Shown in pieces: positions 26,684 to 35,890 of a stretch of 64,000 nt of DNA (its first letter is position 1; every line of letters starts with the position of its first letter). The position numbers and the translations under genes are program-made. The notes under the pieces were generated by a model. The model searched no databases. It was given only the letters and a program-made list of their open reading frames with translations, and was not told the origin of the DNA. This DNA comes from Cognatundibacterium crateris. Lineage in GTDB: Bacteria; Pseudomonadota; Gammaproteobacteria; Burkholderiales; Burkholderiaceae_D. Location: the NCBI RefSeq assembly GCF_010078235.1, contig NZ_JAABOS010000003.1, positions 372,001-436,000 of the forward strand, written 5' to 3'.

Positions 26684-27952
26684 TTACTTGTCAGCCAGCG
26701 GACGTACCAGCAGCCACAAACGGCCTATATCTGCTGCACCGTCATTGCCTTGCAGTGACTGGAATACTTCTTTCGCCTTGTCGCGGTTACCCGATTTCAG
26801 ATACGCCATGCCCAGATGCAGCTTGGCTTCATCGGCAGATTTCAGGCCACCTTTGGCAATACCCTGTTCCATCAGCGGTATGCCTTTATCAGCCTGACCA
26901 TTGATCACATAGTTGTAGCCGATGTTAACCAGACCGGTACCGGTTTTTGCGGTTTTCGCAGAAGCTTCACCTGCATCCAGTGTTTTCAGATCTTCAGTGG
27001 CCTGTTTGTTCACGCGGTCGCGTAATTGCTTATGCTTGGCGCCTTCTTTACCAGTGCCGAGCAGATTCGCTGCATAGCCTGCATCCATCGCGGTTTTTGC
27101 TTCTGCCGGCAGACCGGCCAGCAATGCCAGCTCAGCCATTTCTACGTACTGACCTGCATCATCCATATTGCCAGTTGCAATCATCAGGCGATAAAGATCC
27201 AGGCGCAGACGGTCAGAGAAACCGGCTTTGTGTTCGGTGCGGTAAATCATGTCGCCCCAGTATTCGCGCGTCGGATAATGCGCAACCATGCGTTCTAACA
27301 CAGTGGTGTAACCAGCGTTATCTTTCAGATGCTGGTAGCAGCTGGCCAGCAGACGCAGGCTTTCTTCGGTGGGTGCACGTTTCGCTGCATCGTCCAGTGC
27401 CAGAATCTCATTGATCTTTTTGATCGAAGCCGGGTAATCCTGTTTCAGATAATAGGCTTTGGCGATCAGATTATGGGTTTGCAAATTGGATGGATCTTTT
27501 TCCAGCATACGATTGGCCCACTGAATCGCTTCATCGTATTTTTTCTCGTTGTAAAAGGTGCCCGCCAGGCCTTCCATCAGACGCAGTTTTTCATTGTCTT
27601 TCAGGAATTCAGAGCTGATCATGGCAGAAAACGATGCCGCCAGTAAGGGTGTGTTGTTGGTGCTGGAAGCAACGATGGCACGCATGCGGTGCAGTGCGAA
27701 TTCCTCGTAAGGCGTTTTTTTATCCATAGCATCCAGTACAGCGATTTTTTCCATCGCTTGTGGATATTGTTTTTCATCCAGTAATTTCTGAATGTCAGGC
27801 AAAGCCACACCGAATTCTTTACGGACTGTATTTTTTGGTTTTTCCGCGGATTCGTCCGCACGTGCATGAACACTGGAAATGCTGACAGGGCTGAAGCCTG
27901 AGCCGAGTGCTGCAACTAACATTGCAGCGAACAGGAAAGACGTTTTTTTCAT
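26684..27952 (-). CDS. Exported tetratricopeptide repeat protein
   Basis: A 422-residue protein with a signal peptide (MKKTSFLFAAMLVAALGSG and cleavage around HARA-D) followed by TPR-like helix pairs through the whole chain, for example YDEAIQWANRMLEKDPSNLQ and LKSGNRDKAKEVFQSLQ. Probably a periplasmic scaffold. No enzymatic motif is seen. The ATG at 27,952 is chosen because it begins the signal peptide; the open frame extends 18 codons further without support. A terminator follows immediately. Confidence 0.8.
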   Translation of the reverse strand: MKKTSFLFAAMLVAALGSGFSPVSISSVHARADESAEKPKNTVRKEFGVALPDIQKLLDEKQYPQAMEKIAVLDAMDKKTPYEEFALHRMRAIVASSTNNTPLLAASFSAMISSEFLKDNEKLRLMEGLAGTFYNEKKYDEAIQWANRMLEKDPSNLQTHNLIAKAYYLKQDYPASIKKINEILALDDAAKRAPTEESLRLLASCYQHLKDNAGYTTVLERMVAHYPTREYWGDMIYRTEHKAGFSDRLRLDLYRLMIATGNMDDAGQYVEMAELALLAGLPAEAKTAMDAGYAANLLGTGKEGAKHKQLRDRVNKQATEDLKTLDAGEASAKTAKTGTGLVNIGYNYVINGQADKGIPLMEQGIAKGGLKSADEAKLHLGMAYLKSGNRDKAKEVFQSLQGNDGAADIGRLWLLVRPLADK

Positions 27953-28126
27953 GAATGATCCGCTAAAAAAGTTGGATGACCGTATCGTTACGGCTCTGCG
28001 CTGCATAACGCGCAGTCACCAGGGTCTGTTGACAGTGCTGGGGCCGAAGCGCGCATTATAACTGAGGCTTTCCGGCAGAGTTACGGCAAAACGCAGACTT
28101 GAAAAAGCGGAAAGAATTCTTCCTAT

Positions 28127-28762
28127 TTACCATTTGCAACCTAAATCTGTCACTGTGCTGGCTGCCAGCGGAACCAGCGCCAGTAAGCCGAGTCCGGCAA
28201 ATGCATTACGGCAATCTTTGCGCTCTGCTTTTTTCGTCCCTTTGGCCAGGTCGGTTTCCAGCGTATCTTTGCGCAGATGGCTGGCCTGGATTTGGGCTAT
28301 CGTGCCTTTTTGCATTTCTTTATCGATTTGCAAGCCACTTTTGCGTAACTGATCCAGGCCAGGGCCGGTCACGGCACTGGCTTCCCCGGTAGTGAGGGGC
28401 TGTGCCGCTTCTGTTTCAGTGACGACCGGAAATACCGGACTGGTCTCAGTTTTGTTCGCGCTGGCAGGTTCAGTGCGGCTCTGAGAGTGGCTCGATGGCC
28501 TGGTTTTGACCGTAGTTGTTACTGCTGGTGTCGTGCTGGGCGGAATAGCTTTCACTGCGGGAATGGCGGCGGGTTTGACAGGATTCACCTGAAACAAGTC
28601 CAGATACTGCACCGTATCGGCTTGAGTTTGATGTTGCTGGCGCTGGCGCTGATGTTGCCATGCCTGCCAAAACAAAATATGAACTGCCAGCACCATTAAC
28701 AAGGCTGGCATCTGACGCTGCGCCGGGAAACGCGGCTCAAATTGCGATGGAAAAACTTGCAC
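28127..28762 (-). CDS. Hypothetical inner-membrane protein with Pro/Thr-rich linker
   Basis: A 211-residue protein. A single membrane helix lies near residues 18-35 (MPALLMVLAVHILFWQAW), followed by a low-complexity Gln-, Thr- and Pro-rich linker. The conserved-looking C-terminus has DCRNAFAGLGLLALVPLA and ends GCKW, with two Cys that could pair. This resembles TonB-like or energy-transducer architecture at the N-terminus only. Similar short proteins ending this way occur in related betaproteobacteria but have no assigned role. Confidence 0.6.
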   Translation of the reverse strand: MQVFPSQFEPRFPAQRQMPALLMVLAVHILFWQAWQHQRQRQQHQTQADTVQYLDLFQVNPVKPAAIPAVKAIPPSTTPAVTTTVKTRPSSHSQSRTEPASANKTETSPVFPVVTETEAAQPLTTGEASAVTGPGLDQLRKSGLQIDKEMQKGTIAQIQASHLRKDTLETDLAKGTKKAERKDCRNAFAGLGLLALVPLAASTVTDLGCKW

Positions 28763-28906
28763 GGGCTTATCCTTTCACAGCAGAACCAGGGCCACAGCTT
28801 AGGATGCTGGCTGCATCTGCGTCCTATTGTTGTCAATAAGCTTAGCAGTCTAGCGCAGATGCGTTCACCTCAGACATCCGGATTCAGAGCAGCGCAGGAC
28901 GATGCT

Positions 28907-29212
28907 TTAGTGTGCGCGTTGCTGTACCAGTATCCAGGGTTTGACTACCACTGTCCATAACTGGGCGTTTTGTTCCAGCCAGAGTTGGGCCTGGCTGTCG
29001 CTGACTTTCGCTACCTGACCGGTTTGCAGCAGGGTGGCAAATTCGCTGGCACGGTCATCGGCCATCATGGCGGCGACTTCGACCAGGTCCAGATCACTCG
29101 CCACGGCGATCACTTGTCCGGTCGCGAACTGGCGCTGCAGTTCCTGCCAGGGATAGCTAGCGGTTTCCTGATTGATTTTTGTGCGTAATAAAGCGGATTC
29201 GGAAGTTGTCAT
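28907..29212 (-). CDS. DUF2288 family protein
   Basis: A 101-residue soluble protein matching DUF2288: KINQETASYPWQELQRQFATG, then VIAVASDLDLVEVA, a GQVAKVSD segment, and the C-terminal WTVVVKPWILVQ. The family is widespread in proteobacteria and uncharacterised. It is divergent from the lapD-like gene, with about 180 bp between them that includes a paired AAAAAACC/GGTTTTTT-like tract near 29,300. Confidence 0.85.
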   Translation of the reverse strand: MTTSESALLRTKINQETASYPWQELQRQFATGQVIAVASDLDLVEVAAMMADDRASEFATLLQTGQVAKVSDSQAQLWLEQNAQLWTVVVKPWILVQQRAH

Positions 29213-29395
29213 GGTGTTTTTATGCGTACTAAGCAGTTTTGCTGCACGGGATGCGCAGCCACATGCTGCAATTTTGCCTCAACTTGCCCGAAAGCATAAA
29301 AAAAACCGGTTTTTTGGCGTAAAAATGGTATTTTCTTACTGCTGAGTATGGAATTCTCCACTCGCCCGTGTACCACTGTCTCCTTTACGCCCGTC

Positions 29396-31360
29396 ATGAC
29401 CTTACAACGCCAACTTCTGATTGCGATTTCCTTGCTGTTTCTGGTGGTTTTCCTGGTGGTGGAGGGCCTCAGTATTGTCACTACCCGCAATTATCTGCAG
29501 CAGCAACTGGCTTCGCATGCGCAGGATGCCGCGACTACGCTGTCCAAGTCCTTGGAAAAAGCCATGGCCAGCAAAGACCGCACCCTGGCTGAAGTGGAAA
29601 TTGCCTCTATGTTTGACCGCGGCTATTACCAGAGTATGCAGGTACTCGATAACCAGGGCCGTCCATTTGTCAGCAAAGAATTGAGCAGTGACAGGGCGCA
29701 GACACCGGGCTGGTTGCCGGATTTACTCAATATCCGCTTGCCTGCGGCGGAAGCCTTTATCAGCTCAGGCTGGCGTCAGCTCGGTAAAGTGGTGGTGCTT
29801 AGTCATCCGGCTTATGCCTATGCTTATTTGTGGCAAAGTATGAAAACCATCGCGCTGTGGATGACAGTCATGTATCTGGTGGTGCTGGCGCTGAGCATGC
29901 TGATGCTCAGACTGATACTGAGTCCGCTGGAAAAAATTGAAGCGCTGGCGCATGCCGTGCAGGAAAAACGCTTCGAACCGATAGCGCTGCAACCGCGCGC
30001 ACCTGAATTGCAAAAAGTCGTCACCGCGATGAATCAGATGGCGCAGCGTATCTCGCATGCACTGGATCAGGAGCGCGCAAATGCCGAGCAGTACCGGCGT
30101 GCCGCATTTCAGGATAGCGTGACCGGGCTGGAAAACCGTCAGGGCTTTGACCTGCGTCTGAACCAGTTGCTGGCGCAGGATGAGCGCAGTGATCAGACCT
30201 GGCTGGCTGTGTTTGAACTGGATGGGCTCAAGACCCTGAATCAACGCCAGGGTTACGCACGTGGTAATGACTTGCTGGTACAACTGGCGCAATGCCTGCA
30301 GCAACAGATGCATCCTGAACGCGATTTCGCCGGTCGCATGGGCGGTGCCGCAATCGCCTTGGTTTGCACTGGTGTGGATGCGGCGCAGATGCAGGAAAAG
30401 CGGGCGAAATGGCAGCAAGGCTTGCAGCAATTAGTGGCTGCAGTGGATGACAGCGTACAGCTGAGCGCCGCCATGCTGGCGTGTGCACCGGGTCAGAATC
30501 GTAAGGAATTGCTGAGTCAGGCCGATCTCTTGTTGGAACAATCGCGCCAACAGGGGCAAGGCAAGATCATCTGTGCTGAGGAAGTCCCCGGTACACGTAT
30601 CGTTGAGGGCTCACAGGCCTGGCGTTTACTGATCGCCAATGCCTTACATGAAAATCGCTGGGTACTCTACACCCAGCCTGTGGTGCAACTGGACAGCCGC
30701 CAGCAAACCCAGCATGAATTGTATGTGCGTTTGCTGGATGAGAAAGGCCGTGTGCTGACTGCAGCGGAATTCATGCCTATGGCGGTGCGTCATCAGCTGA
30801 CTGCTGAGATCGATCAGGCCGTAATCAGTCTGGCTTTGCAGGCGATTCAGGCTGAACCGCAGCGTTTCAAGGCGCTGGCCGTGAATGTGTCTATGGCTTC
30901 GGTCAGCCAGCCTGCATTCTGTCTGTGGCTGGCGCAAGCCTGTCAGGCGGCAGCGCCATTGCCTGTTCCCTTGTATCTGGAGCTCAGCGAATTTTCCTGT
31001 GTCAAACAGCGTGCAGATAGCCGTCAGTTCTTCCGTATGTTGCGTGAACTGGGGATAGGCTTTGGTCTGGATCATGTCGGGCTGGACCCGCTGGCCTTGC
31101 AACTGATCCGCGATAATCCGCCTGATTACATCAAGCTCGACAGCGGGCTGATTGCACAGATGGCGACGCAGCCTGACATCTTTGTCCACGTCGAGGCGCT
31201 GGTACGTTTTGCGCAGTCACTTGAGATTCCGTGTATCGCGCAGGGCATAGAGGATGAAGTGCTGATCGATTTACTCAGGCAGACGCAGGTGGAGGCGGGG
31301 CAGGGCTATGTGTTTGGCATGCCGGAGAAGCTGGAGCGCCGTTTTCAGCCTTATCTGTGA
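29396..31360 (+). CDS. lapD: LapD-like c-di-GMP receptor (degenerate GGDEF-EAL)
   Basis: A 654-residue inner-membrane protein: helix 1 at about residues 5-27, a LapD/MoxY-type periplasmic domain, helix 2 near 150-170, a HAMP segment, then GGDEF-like and EAL-like domains. Both catalytic motifs are degenerate: RMGGAAIALV instead of GGDEF, ELYVRL instead of EAL, and LDHVGLDP where active enzymes have DDFGTG. That is the pattern of the receptor LapD, which binds c-di-GMP and sequesters the periplasmic protease LapG. The convergent neighbour at 31,395 is LapG, supporting this strongly. The start at ATG 29,396 places helix 1 at the N-terminus. Confidence 0.85.
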   Translation: MTLQRQLLIAISLLFLVVFLVVEGLSIVTTRNYLQQQLASHAQDAATTLSKSLEKAMASKDRTLAEVEIASMFDRGYYQSMQVLDNQGRPFVSKELSSDRAQTPGWLPDLLNIRLPAAEAFISSGWRQLGKVVVLSHPAYAYAYLWQSMKTIALWMTVMYLVVLALSMLMLRLILSPLEKIEALAHAVQEKRFEPIALQPRAPELQKVVTAMNQMAQRISHALDQERANAEQYRRAAFQDSVTGLENRQGFDLRLNQLLAQDERSDQTWLAVFELDGLKTLNQRQGYARGNDLLVQLAQCLQQQMHPERDFAGRMGGAAIALVCTGVDAAQMQEKRAKWQQGLQQLVAAVDDSVQLSAAMLACAPGQNRKELLSQADLLLEQSRQQGQGKIICAEEVPGTRIVEGSQAWRLLIANALHENRWVLYTQPVVQLDSRQQTQHELYVRLLDEKGRVLTAAEFMPMAVRHQLTAEIDQAVISLALQAIQAEPQRFKALAVNVSMASVSQPAFCLWLAQACQAAAPLPVPLYLELSEFSCVKQRADSRQFFRMLRELGIGFGLDHVGLDPLALQLIRDNPPDYIKLDSGLIAQMATQPDIFVHVEALVRFAQSLEIPCIAQGIEDEVLIDLLRQTQVEAGQGYVFGMPEKLERRFQPYL

Positions 31361-31394
31361 GTTTCAACGTGCTTGTGAACGCGCGCCGCATAGC

Positions 31395-32135
31395 CTACAT
31401 GCGGCGTTCACGCTCCATTTTTTCTATCACTTCCTTCCACAAGCGCACGGTGGAAGCTGCGCCTTTGCGGTTATTCCCACCCAGCCATAAGTCATCATCA
31501 TTGAAGCTGTAGACCGGGATCAGATCGCTGCGCTGGGATGCGGGCTGCACCTCATCGACCAGATTATCCAGTATCCAGGGGTCGGCATTCAGCGTCGGAT
31601 AGTAGGCCAATACCATATGAGTTTCGCCGATCTGGGTAGCGCGTACATAGGTGATGCGCATTTTGTCTGCTGGCACACCGAGCTCCTTGAGCGTCATGTA
31701 TTTGGCGATCGCATAATCCTCGCAATCGCCACCGGCAGAGCCGACGAATTCTACCGGTGTGGCCCAGTAATCGGCTTGATTCCAATGCTCCTGATCGGTG
31801 AAATACGGAACCCGGTTATAAAAATCATTCACGCGGCGCAGTATCGTCATGGCAGGCTGCACATCGCTGGCTTGCTGTAAGCTCTTGCTAAAGTCTTTAC
31901 CGGCAGTCGCACGGAATTGCTGTACTGCCTGCTGCATCTGTAATAAGCGCTTGGGTGCCTCTGGTCCGAAACGCTGTTTGACGTGCTCCAGCAAGCCTTT
32001 GGAAAAATCGACCAGTCCCGGATAAGCAGGCGTGCTCAGCACCAGCAGCATTGCGGCACACAACAGCCCGCCAGCCAGTCCCGGGCTAAGCAGGCGTCGT
32101 GATCGTGGAGGGCATAATTTCAGGGCTGCTGGCAT
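31395..32135 (-). CDS. lapG: LapG-type periplasmic cysteine protease
   Basis: A 246-residue transglutaminase-like cysteine protease (BTLCP family). It has an N-terminal signal/anchor (about residues 15-38), VDFSKGLLEHVKQRFG, VNDFYNRVPYFTDQEHW and the catalytic triad: Cys in GGDCEDYAIAKYMTLKELG, His in THMVLAYY, Asp in PWILDNL. LapG cuts surface adhesins of the LapA type to release cells from biofilms when c-di-GMP is low. The adhesin itself is not in this window. It is convergent with the LapD-like gene, 34 bp apart. Confidence 0.92.
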   Translation of the reverse strand: MPAALKLCPPRSRRLLSPGLAGGLLCAAMLLVLSTPAYPGLVDFSKGLLEHVKQRFGPEAPKRLLQMQQAVQQFRATAGKDFSKSLQQASDVQPAMTILRRVNDFYNRVPYFTDQEHWNQADYWATPVEFVGSAGGDCEDYAIAKYMTLKELGVPADKMRITYVRATQIGETHMVLAYYPTLNADPWILDNLVDEVQPASQRSDLIPVYSFNDDDLWLGGNNRKGAASTVRLWKEVIEKMERERRM

Positions 32136-32182
32136 AGGAAAAGTGATTGTGTCATCAGCCCGGTTAGCGTGTCAGCTACGAT

Positions 32183-32779
32183 TTATGCTTGCGCAGTGTC
32201 GTCAGAAAAACGGACCTGGCCTTTCAATGCCGTAATCAGGTCCGCCGTTAAGGCGGCCGCTTCCTTGTCCTTCACGCTATAGCGTATGCACGTTTGCTGC
32301 GCATAGCTGACTTCCAGGATCTGCGCCTGATATTTGTCCAGCCAGTGGCGTGCCTGAGATTCGTCAGCATAGGCGACTTCCAGACTCGCTTCACGCCGGC
32401 TTTCCACTGCGATTAACTGCGCTTGTTTAAACGCTTCGGAAATCGCCTGCCCATAGGCGCGCGTGAGGCCGCCGGCACCGAGTTTGATCCCGCCCCAGTA
32501 GCGCACCACGACAGCCAATACATTGGTCACATCTTTATGTACCAGTACGTTATACATGGGCTTGGCCGCCGTGCCTGAGGGTTCGCCGTCGTCATCCAGA
32601 CCGGATTCTCCGGCACAGATTAACGCCCAGCATACATGCACCGCACCGGGATGGGCACGGCGCAAAGCATCCAGCGTCTGACGTGCTTCTGCGCGGCTGT
32701 GGAGGGGATAAAGCTGACCGAGAAAACGGCTTTTTTTGATTTCAATTTCCGCAAAAGCGGGGGCGGCAAGTTGATGCAT
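32183..32779 (-). CDS. IMPACT (YigZ) family protein
   Basis: A 198-residue protein of the IMPACT/YigZ family: EIKKSRFLGQLYP, then HVCWALICAGESGLDDDGEPSGTAAKPM with the Gly-Glu-Pro-x-Gly-Thr-Ala signature, and RYWGGIKLGAGGLTRAYG. It is linked to translation and stress in other bacteria; its molecular role is unclear. The start MHQLAAPAFAEIE at 32,779 fits the family better than the upstream ATG at 32,815. Confidence 0.9.
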   Translation of the reverse strand: MHQLAAPAFAEIEIKKSRFLGQLYPLHSRAEARQTLDALRRAHPGAVHVCWALICAGESGLDDDGEPSGTAAKPMYNVLVHKDVTNVLAVVVRYWGGIKLGAGGLTRAYGQAISEAFKQAQLIAVESRREASLEVAYADESQARHWLDKYQAQILEVSYAQQTCIRYSVKDKEAAALTADLITALKGQVRFSDDTAQA

Positions 32780-32823
32780 ACTCAGCGATGCTGGCACTGC
32801 GGCGCAGTGCGCCACAGCAGCTG

Positions 32824-33246
32824 TTATTGAATGACGAAATTGACAAAGAAGACGTCAGTCACGCCATTCTTTTCTTTGGTTTCCAACACTTTATTGACTC
32901 TTTCCTTGATCTCTTCGATCAGGTCATGTTTGCCATCAGCAGACTGAATCTGGGACGATTCTTTACCGCTCAACAGCATGATCATATTGTGTCTGACCAT
33001 AGGCATGACGGCCTTGATCTTGTCTGCCACTTCTGGTCCCGCAACCTGCAGTGTGACACTGACTTGCAGATAACGGTCAAAACTCGACAGATTGACTGTG
33101 AAAGGTTCCAGCGCAGCCGTAGCGGCACCACCGGCACTGGCACTCGCGCTGCCGCCACCGGAGTTGGCGAAGGCGGCCGGTGTCAGGCTACACAACACAC
33201 ACAGCAAAGCGGAACAGAACAGTTTCAGAAATGAGAATTTTTGCAT
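32824..33246 (-). CDS. FliL-like protein, outside a flagellar operon
   Basis: A 140-residue protein with a signal or anchor sequence (FLKLFCSALLCVLCSLTPAAFA), a Gly/Ser/Ala-rich linker, and a FliL-type domain: YLQVSVTLQVAGPEVADKIKAV, MPMVRHNMIMLLSGK, and a C-terminal VFFVNFVIQ. FliL associates with flagellar stators. No other flagellar gene is near, so it is an orphan paralogue, possibly linked to another proton-channel system. The ATG at 33,246 directly starts the hydrophobic segment. Confidence 0.8.
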   Translation of the reverse strand: MQKFSFLKLFCSALLCVLCSLTPAAFANSGGGSASASAGGAATAALEPFTVNLSSFDRYLQVSVTLQVAGPEVADKIKAVMPMVRHNMIMLLSGKESSQIQSADGKHDLIEEIKERVNKVLETKEKNGVTDVFFVNFVIQ

Positions 33247-33344
33247 GGTTTCACCTGGAAGCGACACAGAGAAAGCGGAGAACAGCCGGAAAACAGCCGG
33301 AAGACAGCTTCCGGCCGACTGCTGTACAGTATGCCCCGCCAGCT

Positions 33345-35012
33345 TTACACCGTCAAAGGTTTGTAGCGGATACGCTTAGGTTTGGCACCTTCCTCACCCA
33401 GACGCTTCTTCTTGTCGGCTTCATATTCCTGGTAATTACCGTCAAAGAAGACGGCCTGGGAATTGCCTTCAAACGCCAGGATATGGGTGGCGATACGGTC
33501 CAGGAACCAGCGGTCATGCGAGATCACCATCACGCTGCCAGCGAATTCCAGCAAGGCGTCTTCCAGTGCGCGCAGGGTTTCCACGTCCAGATCATTGGAT
33601 GGTTCATCCAGCAGCAGCACATTACCGCCTTGCAGCAGGGTTTTGGCCAGATGCAGACGGCCGCGTTCACCACCGGACAGATTGCCCACGATCTTTTGCT
33701 GATCGCCGCCTTTGAAATTGAAGCGTCCCAGATAGGCGCGCGATGGCATTTCGAAACGGCCTACGGTCAGCAAGTCTGCACCATTGGCGACATCTTCGAA
33801 CACGGTTTTAGTATTGCCCAAATCTTCACGTGACTGATCGACCAGCGAGATTTTAGCGGTCTGACCCAGCACCACTTCACCGCTGTCCGGCTGTTCCAGA
33901 CCTTTGATCATTTTGAACAGCGTGGATTTACCGGCACCGTTAGGGCCGATGATACCGACGATGGCGCCAGGTGGAATCTTGAAGCTCAGGTTATCGATCA
34001 GCAGACGGTCACCAAAGGCCTTAGAGACATTCTTGAATTCGATGACTTCATTGCCCAGACGCTCAGCCACAGGGATAAAGATCTCCTGGGTTTCATTGCG
34101 TTTCTGGTATTCGTGCTCGCTCATTTCATTGAAGCGGGCCAGACGTGCCTTGCTCTTGGCCTGGCGTGCTTTCGGATTCTGACGTGACCATTCCAGCTCT
34201 TTTTGCAGCGCTTTCTGGCGCGCTGATTCGGTCGCTTCTTCCTGTTTCAGACGCGCTTGTTTCTGATCCAGCCAGGAAGAGTAATTGCCTTTCCATGGAA
34301 TACCTGCACCACGGTCGAGCTCCAGGATCCATTCAGCGGCATTGTCGAGGAAGTAGCGGTCATGCGTGATCGCTACGACAGTGCCAGGGAAACGGCACAG
34401 GAATTGTTCCAGCCAGTCCACCGATTCTGCATCCAGATGGTTGGTTGGTTCATCGAGCAGCAGCATGTCGGGTTTCGACAACAACAGGCGGCACAGCGCG
34501 ACGCGGCGTTTTTCACCACCGGACAAGACGCCGATTTTGGCATCCCAGGCTGGCAAACGCAGCGCATCCGCCGCCATTTCCAGTTGCAGCTCTACATTGT
34601 CACCGGCCGAGGTAGAGATGATCGCTTCCAGTCTGGCCTGTTCTTCTGCAAGTGCATCGAAGTCCGCATTTTCTTCTGCATACGCGGCATACACTTCTTC
34701 CAGTCTGGCTTTGGCAGCGAAGACTTCGCCCAGTGCCGACTCGACAGCTTCACGCACCGTCTGTTCCGGATCTAACTGTGGTTCCTGCGGCAGGTAACCG
34801 ATGTTCAGATTCGGCATAGGGACGGCTTCACCCTGAATATCGGTATCCAGACCTGCCATAATTTTCAGCAGCGAGGATTTACCTGAGCCATTCAGCCCAA
34901 GCACGCCGATCTTGGCACCCGGGAAGAAAGACAGCGAAATATCTTTCAGGATCTGACGTTTAGGCGGCACGATTTTGCCGACGCGGTTCATGGTATAGAC
35001 GTAATTAGCCAT
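33345..35012 (-). CDS. ettA: Energy-dependent translational throttle protein EttA (ABC-F)
   Basis: A 555-residue soluble protein with two ABC ATPase domains. Walker A motifs are GLNGSGKSSLLK and GPNGAGKSTLFK; signatures LSGGEKRRVALCRLL and LSGGERGRLHLAKTLL; Walker B LLLDEPTNHLD and LLLDEPSNDLD. The length, the start MANYVYTMNRVGKIVPP and the inter-domain linker match EttA. EttA binds the ribosomal E site and gates entry into elongation according to the ATP/ADP ratio. Confidence 0.96.
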   Translation of the reverse strand: MANYVYTMNRVGKIVPPKRQILKDISLSFFPGAKIGVLGLNGSGKSSLLKIMAGLDTDIQGEAVPMPNLNIGYLPQEPQLDPEQTVREAVESALGEVFAAKARLEEVYAAYAEENADFDALAEEQARLEAIISTSAGDNVELQLEMAADALRLPAWDAKIGVLSGGEKRRVALCRLLLSKPDMLLLDEPTNHLDAESVDWLEQFLCRFPGTVVAITHDRYFLDNAAEWILELDRGAGIPWKGNYSSWLDQKQARLKQEEATESARQKALQKELEWSRQNPKARQAKSKARLARFNEMSEHEYQKRNETQEIFIPVAERLGNEVIEFKNVSKAFGDRLLIDNLSFKIPPGAIVGIIGPNGAGKSTLFKMIKGLEQPDSGEVVLGQTAKISLVDQSREDLGNTKTVFEDVANGADLLTVGRFEMPSRAYLGRFNFKGGDQQKIVGNLSGGERGRLHLAKTLLQGGNVLLLDEPSNDLDVETLRALEDALLEFAGSVMVISHDRWFLDRIATHILAFEGNSQAVFFDGNYQEYEADKKKRLGEEGAKPKRIRYKPLTV

Positions 35013-35196
35013 TTTTCTGTTGTTTTCCGTGTACAAATGAATGAACGCAAGGATACCTCATTGCCGCTCTGGCTGACAGGTTTTCCCTGATCTGCATCAA
35101 ATTTGTGCTGCGCATCAATTTTGATCTAGCACAACTTGTCGTGTTCTGCAGACGCCTACACTTGGTTCATCAATTTCGACAACCAAGGAAAACAAA

Positions 35197-35817
35197 ATGA
35201 AAAAGCTCGCATTGGCTCTCTCTCTCGCAGCAATCGGTTTGACCGCTACCCAGGCAATGGCAGCAGAACAAAGCCCATGGCAGGTACGCGCACGTATCGT
35301 CAACATTTCACCAGCGAATGGCTCTGATCCTGTTGGTGGCGTTGGCGCAGCAGATCTGATCACTGTCAGCAAAAAAACGATTCCTGAAGTAGATATCAGC
35401 TACTACTTCACACCAAATATTTCTGCAGAACTGATCCTGACTTATCCACAAAAACATGATGTGGAACTGGCTGGCAAAAACATCGGTCACTTCAAACATC
35501 TGCCGCCAACCCTGACTGCAAAATACCATTTTGCACCAGAAGCACAATTCAGCCCATATGTAGGCGCTGGTGTGAACTACACCCGCATCTCTGATGTGAA
35601 CCTGCTCAACGGTGCAGCTGATCTGGAGAAAAGCAGCTTTGGTCTGGCTCTGCAAGCTGGTATCGATTACAAACTGGACAAAAACTGGTCTCTGAATTTT
35701 GACGTGAAAAAAGTACAGATCCGCAGCGATGTGACTTTGTCTGCAACTGGCGCAAAAATCAGCGCAGTGAAAGTAGATCCATGGCTGGTCGGTGTAGGCG
35801 TAGGCTACCGTTTCTAA
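35197..35817 (+). CDS. ompW: OmpW family outer membrane protein
   Basis: A 206-residue eight-stranded beta-barrel protein. Signal peptide MKKLALALSLAAIGLTATQ with cleavage after AMA, then SPWQVRARIVNISPANGSD, ISYYFTPNISAELILTYPQ, a KFSPYVGAGVNY-like strand (AQFSPYVGAGVNY) and the terminal WLVGVGVGYRF. OmpW passes small hydrophobic molecules. AAGGAAAAC lies upstream of the ATG. A terminator follows. Confidence 0.95.
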   Translation: MKKLALALSLAAIGLTATQAMAAEQSPWQVRARIVNISPANGSDPVGGVGAADLITVSKKTIPEVDISYYFTPNISAELILTYPQKHDVELAGKNIGHFKHLPPTLTAKYHFAPEAQFSPYVGAGVNYTRISDVNLLNGAADLEKSSFGLALQAGIDYKLDKNWSLNFDVKKVQIRSDVTLSATGAKISAVKVDPWLVGVGVGYRF

Positions 35818-35842
35818 GCCTGTCCCTGGGGCCTCGGATAAA

Positions 35843-35867
35843 AAGCCGGCAGCAGCCGGCTTTTTTT
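35843..35867 (+). terminator. Intrinsic terminator after ompW
   Basis: Stem AAGCCGGC and GCCGGCTT with an AGCA loop followed by a run of seven T, 25 bp after the ompW stop codon. Confidence 0.9.
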
Positions 35868-35890
35868 ATGTTGCGCCTATGGCTGCACAC

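Noticed and set aside
35095..35135. ATCAA/TTGAT half-sites upstream of ompW resembling an FNR site
   Set aside because: Half-sites are in the wrong relative order and spacing for an FNR box; not enough to call.
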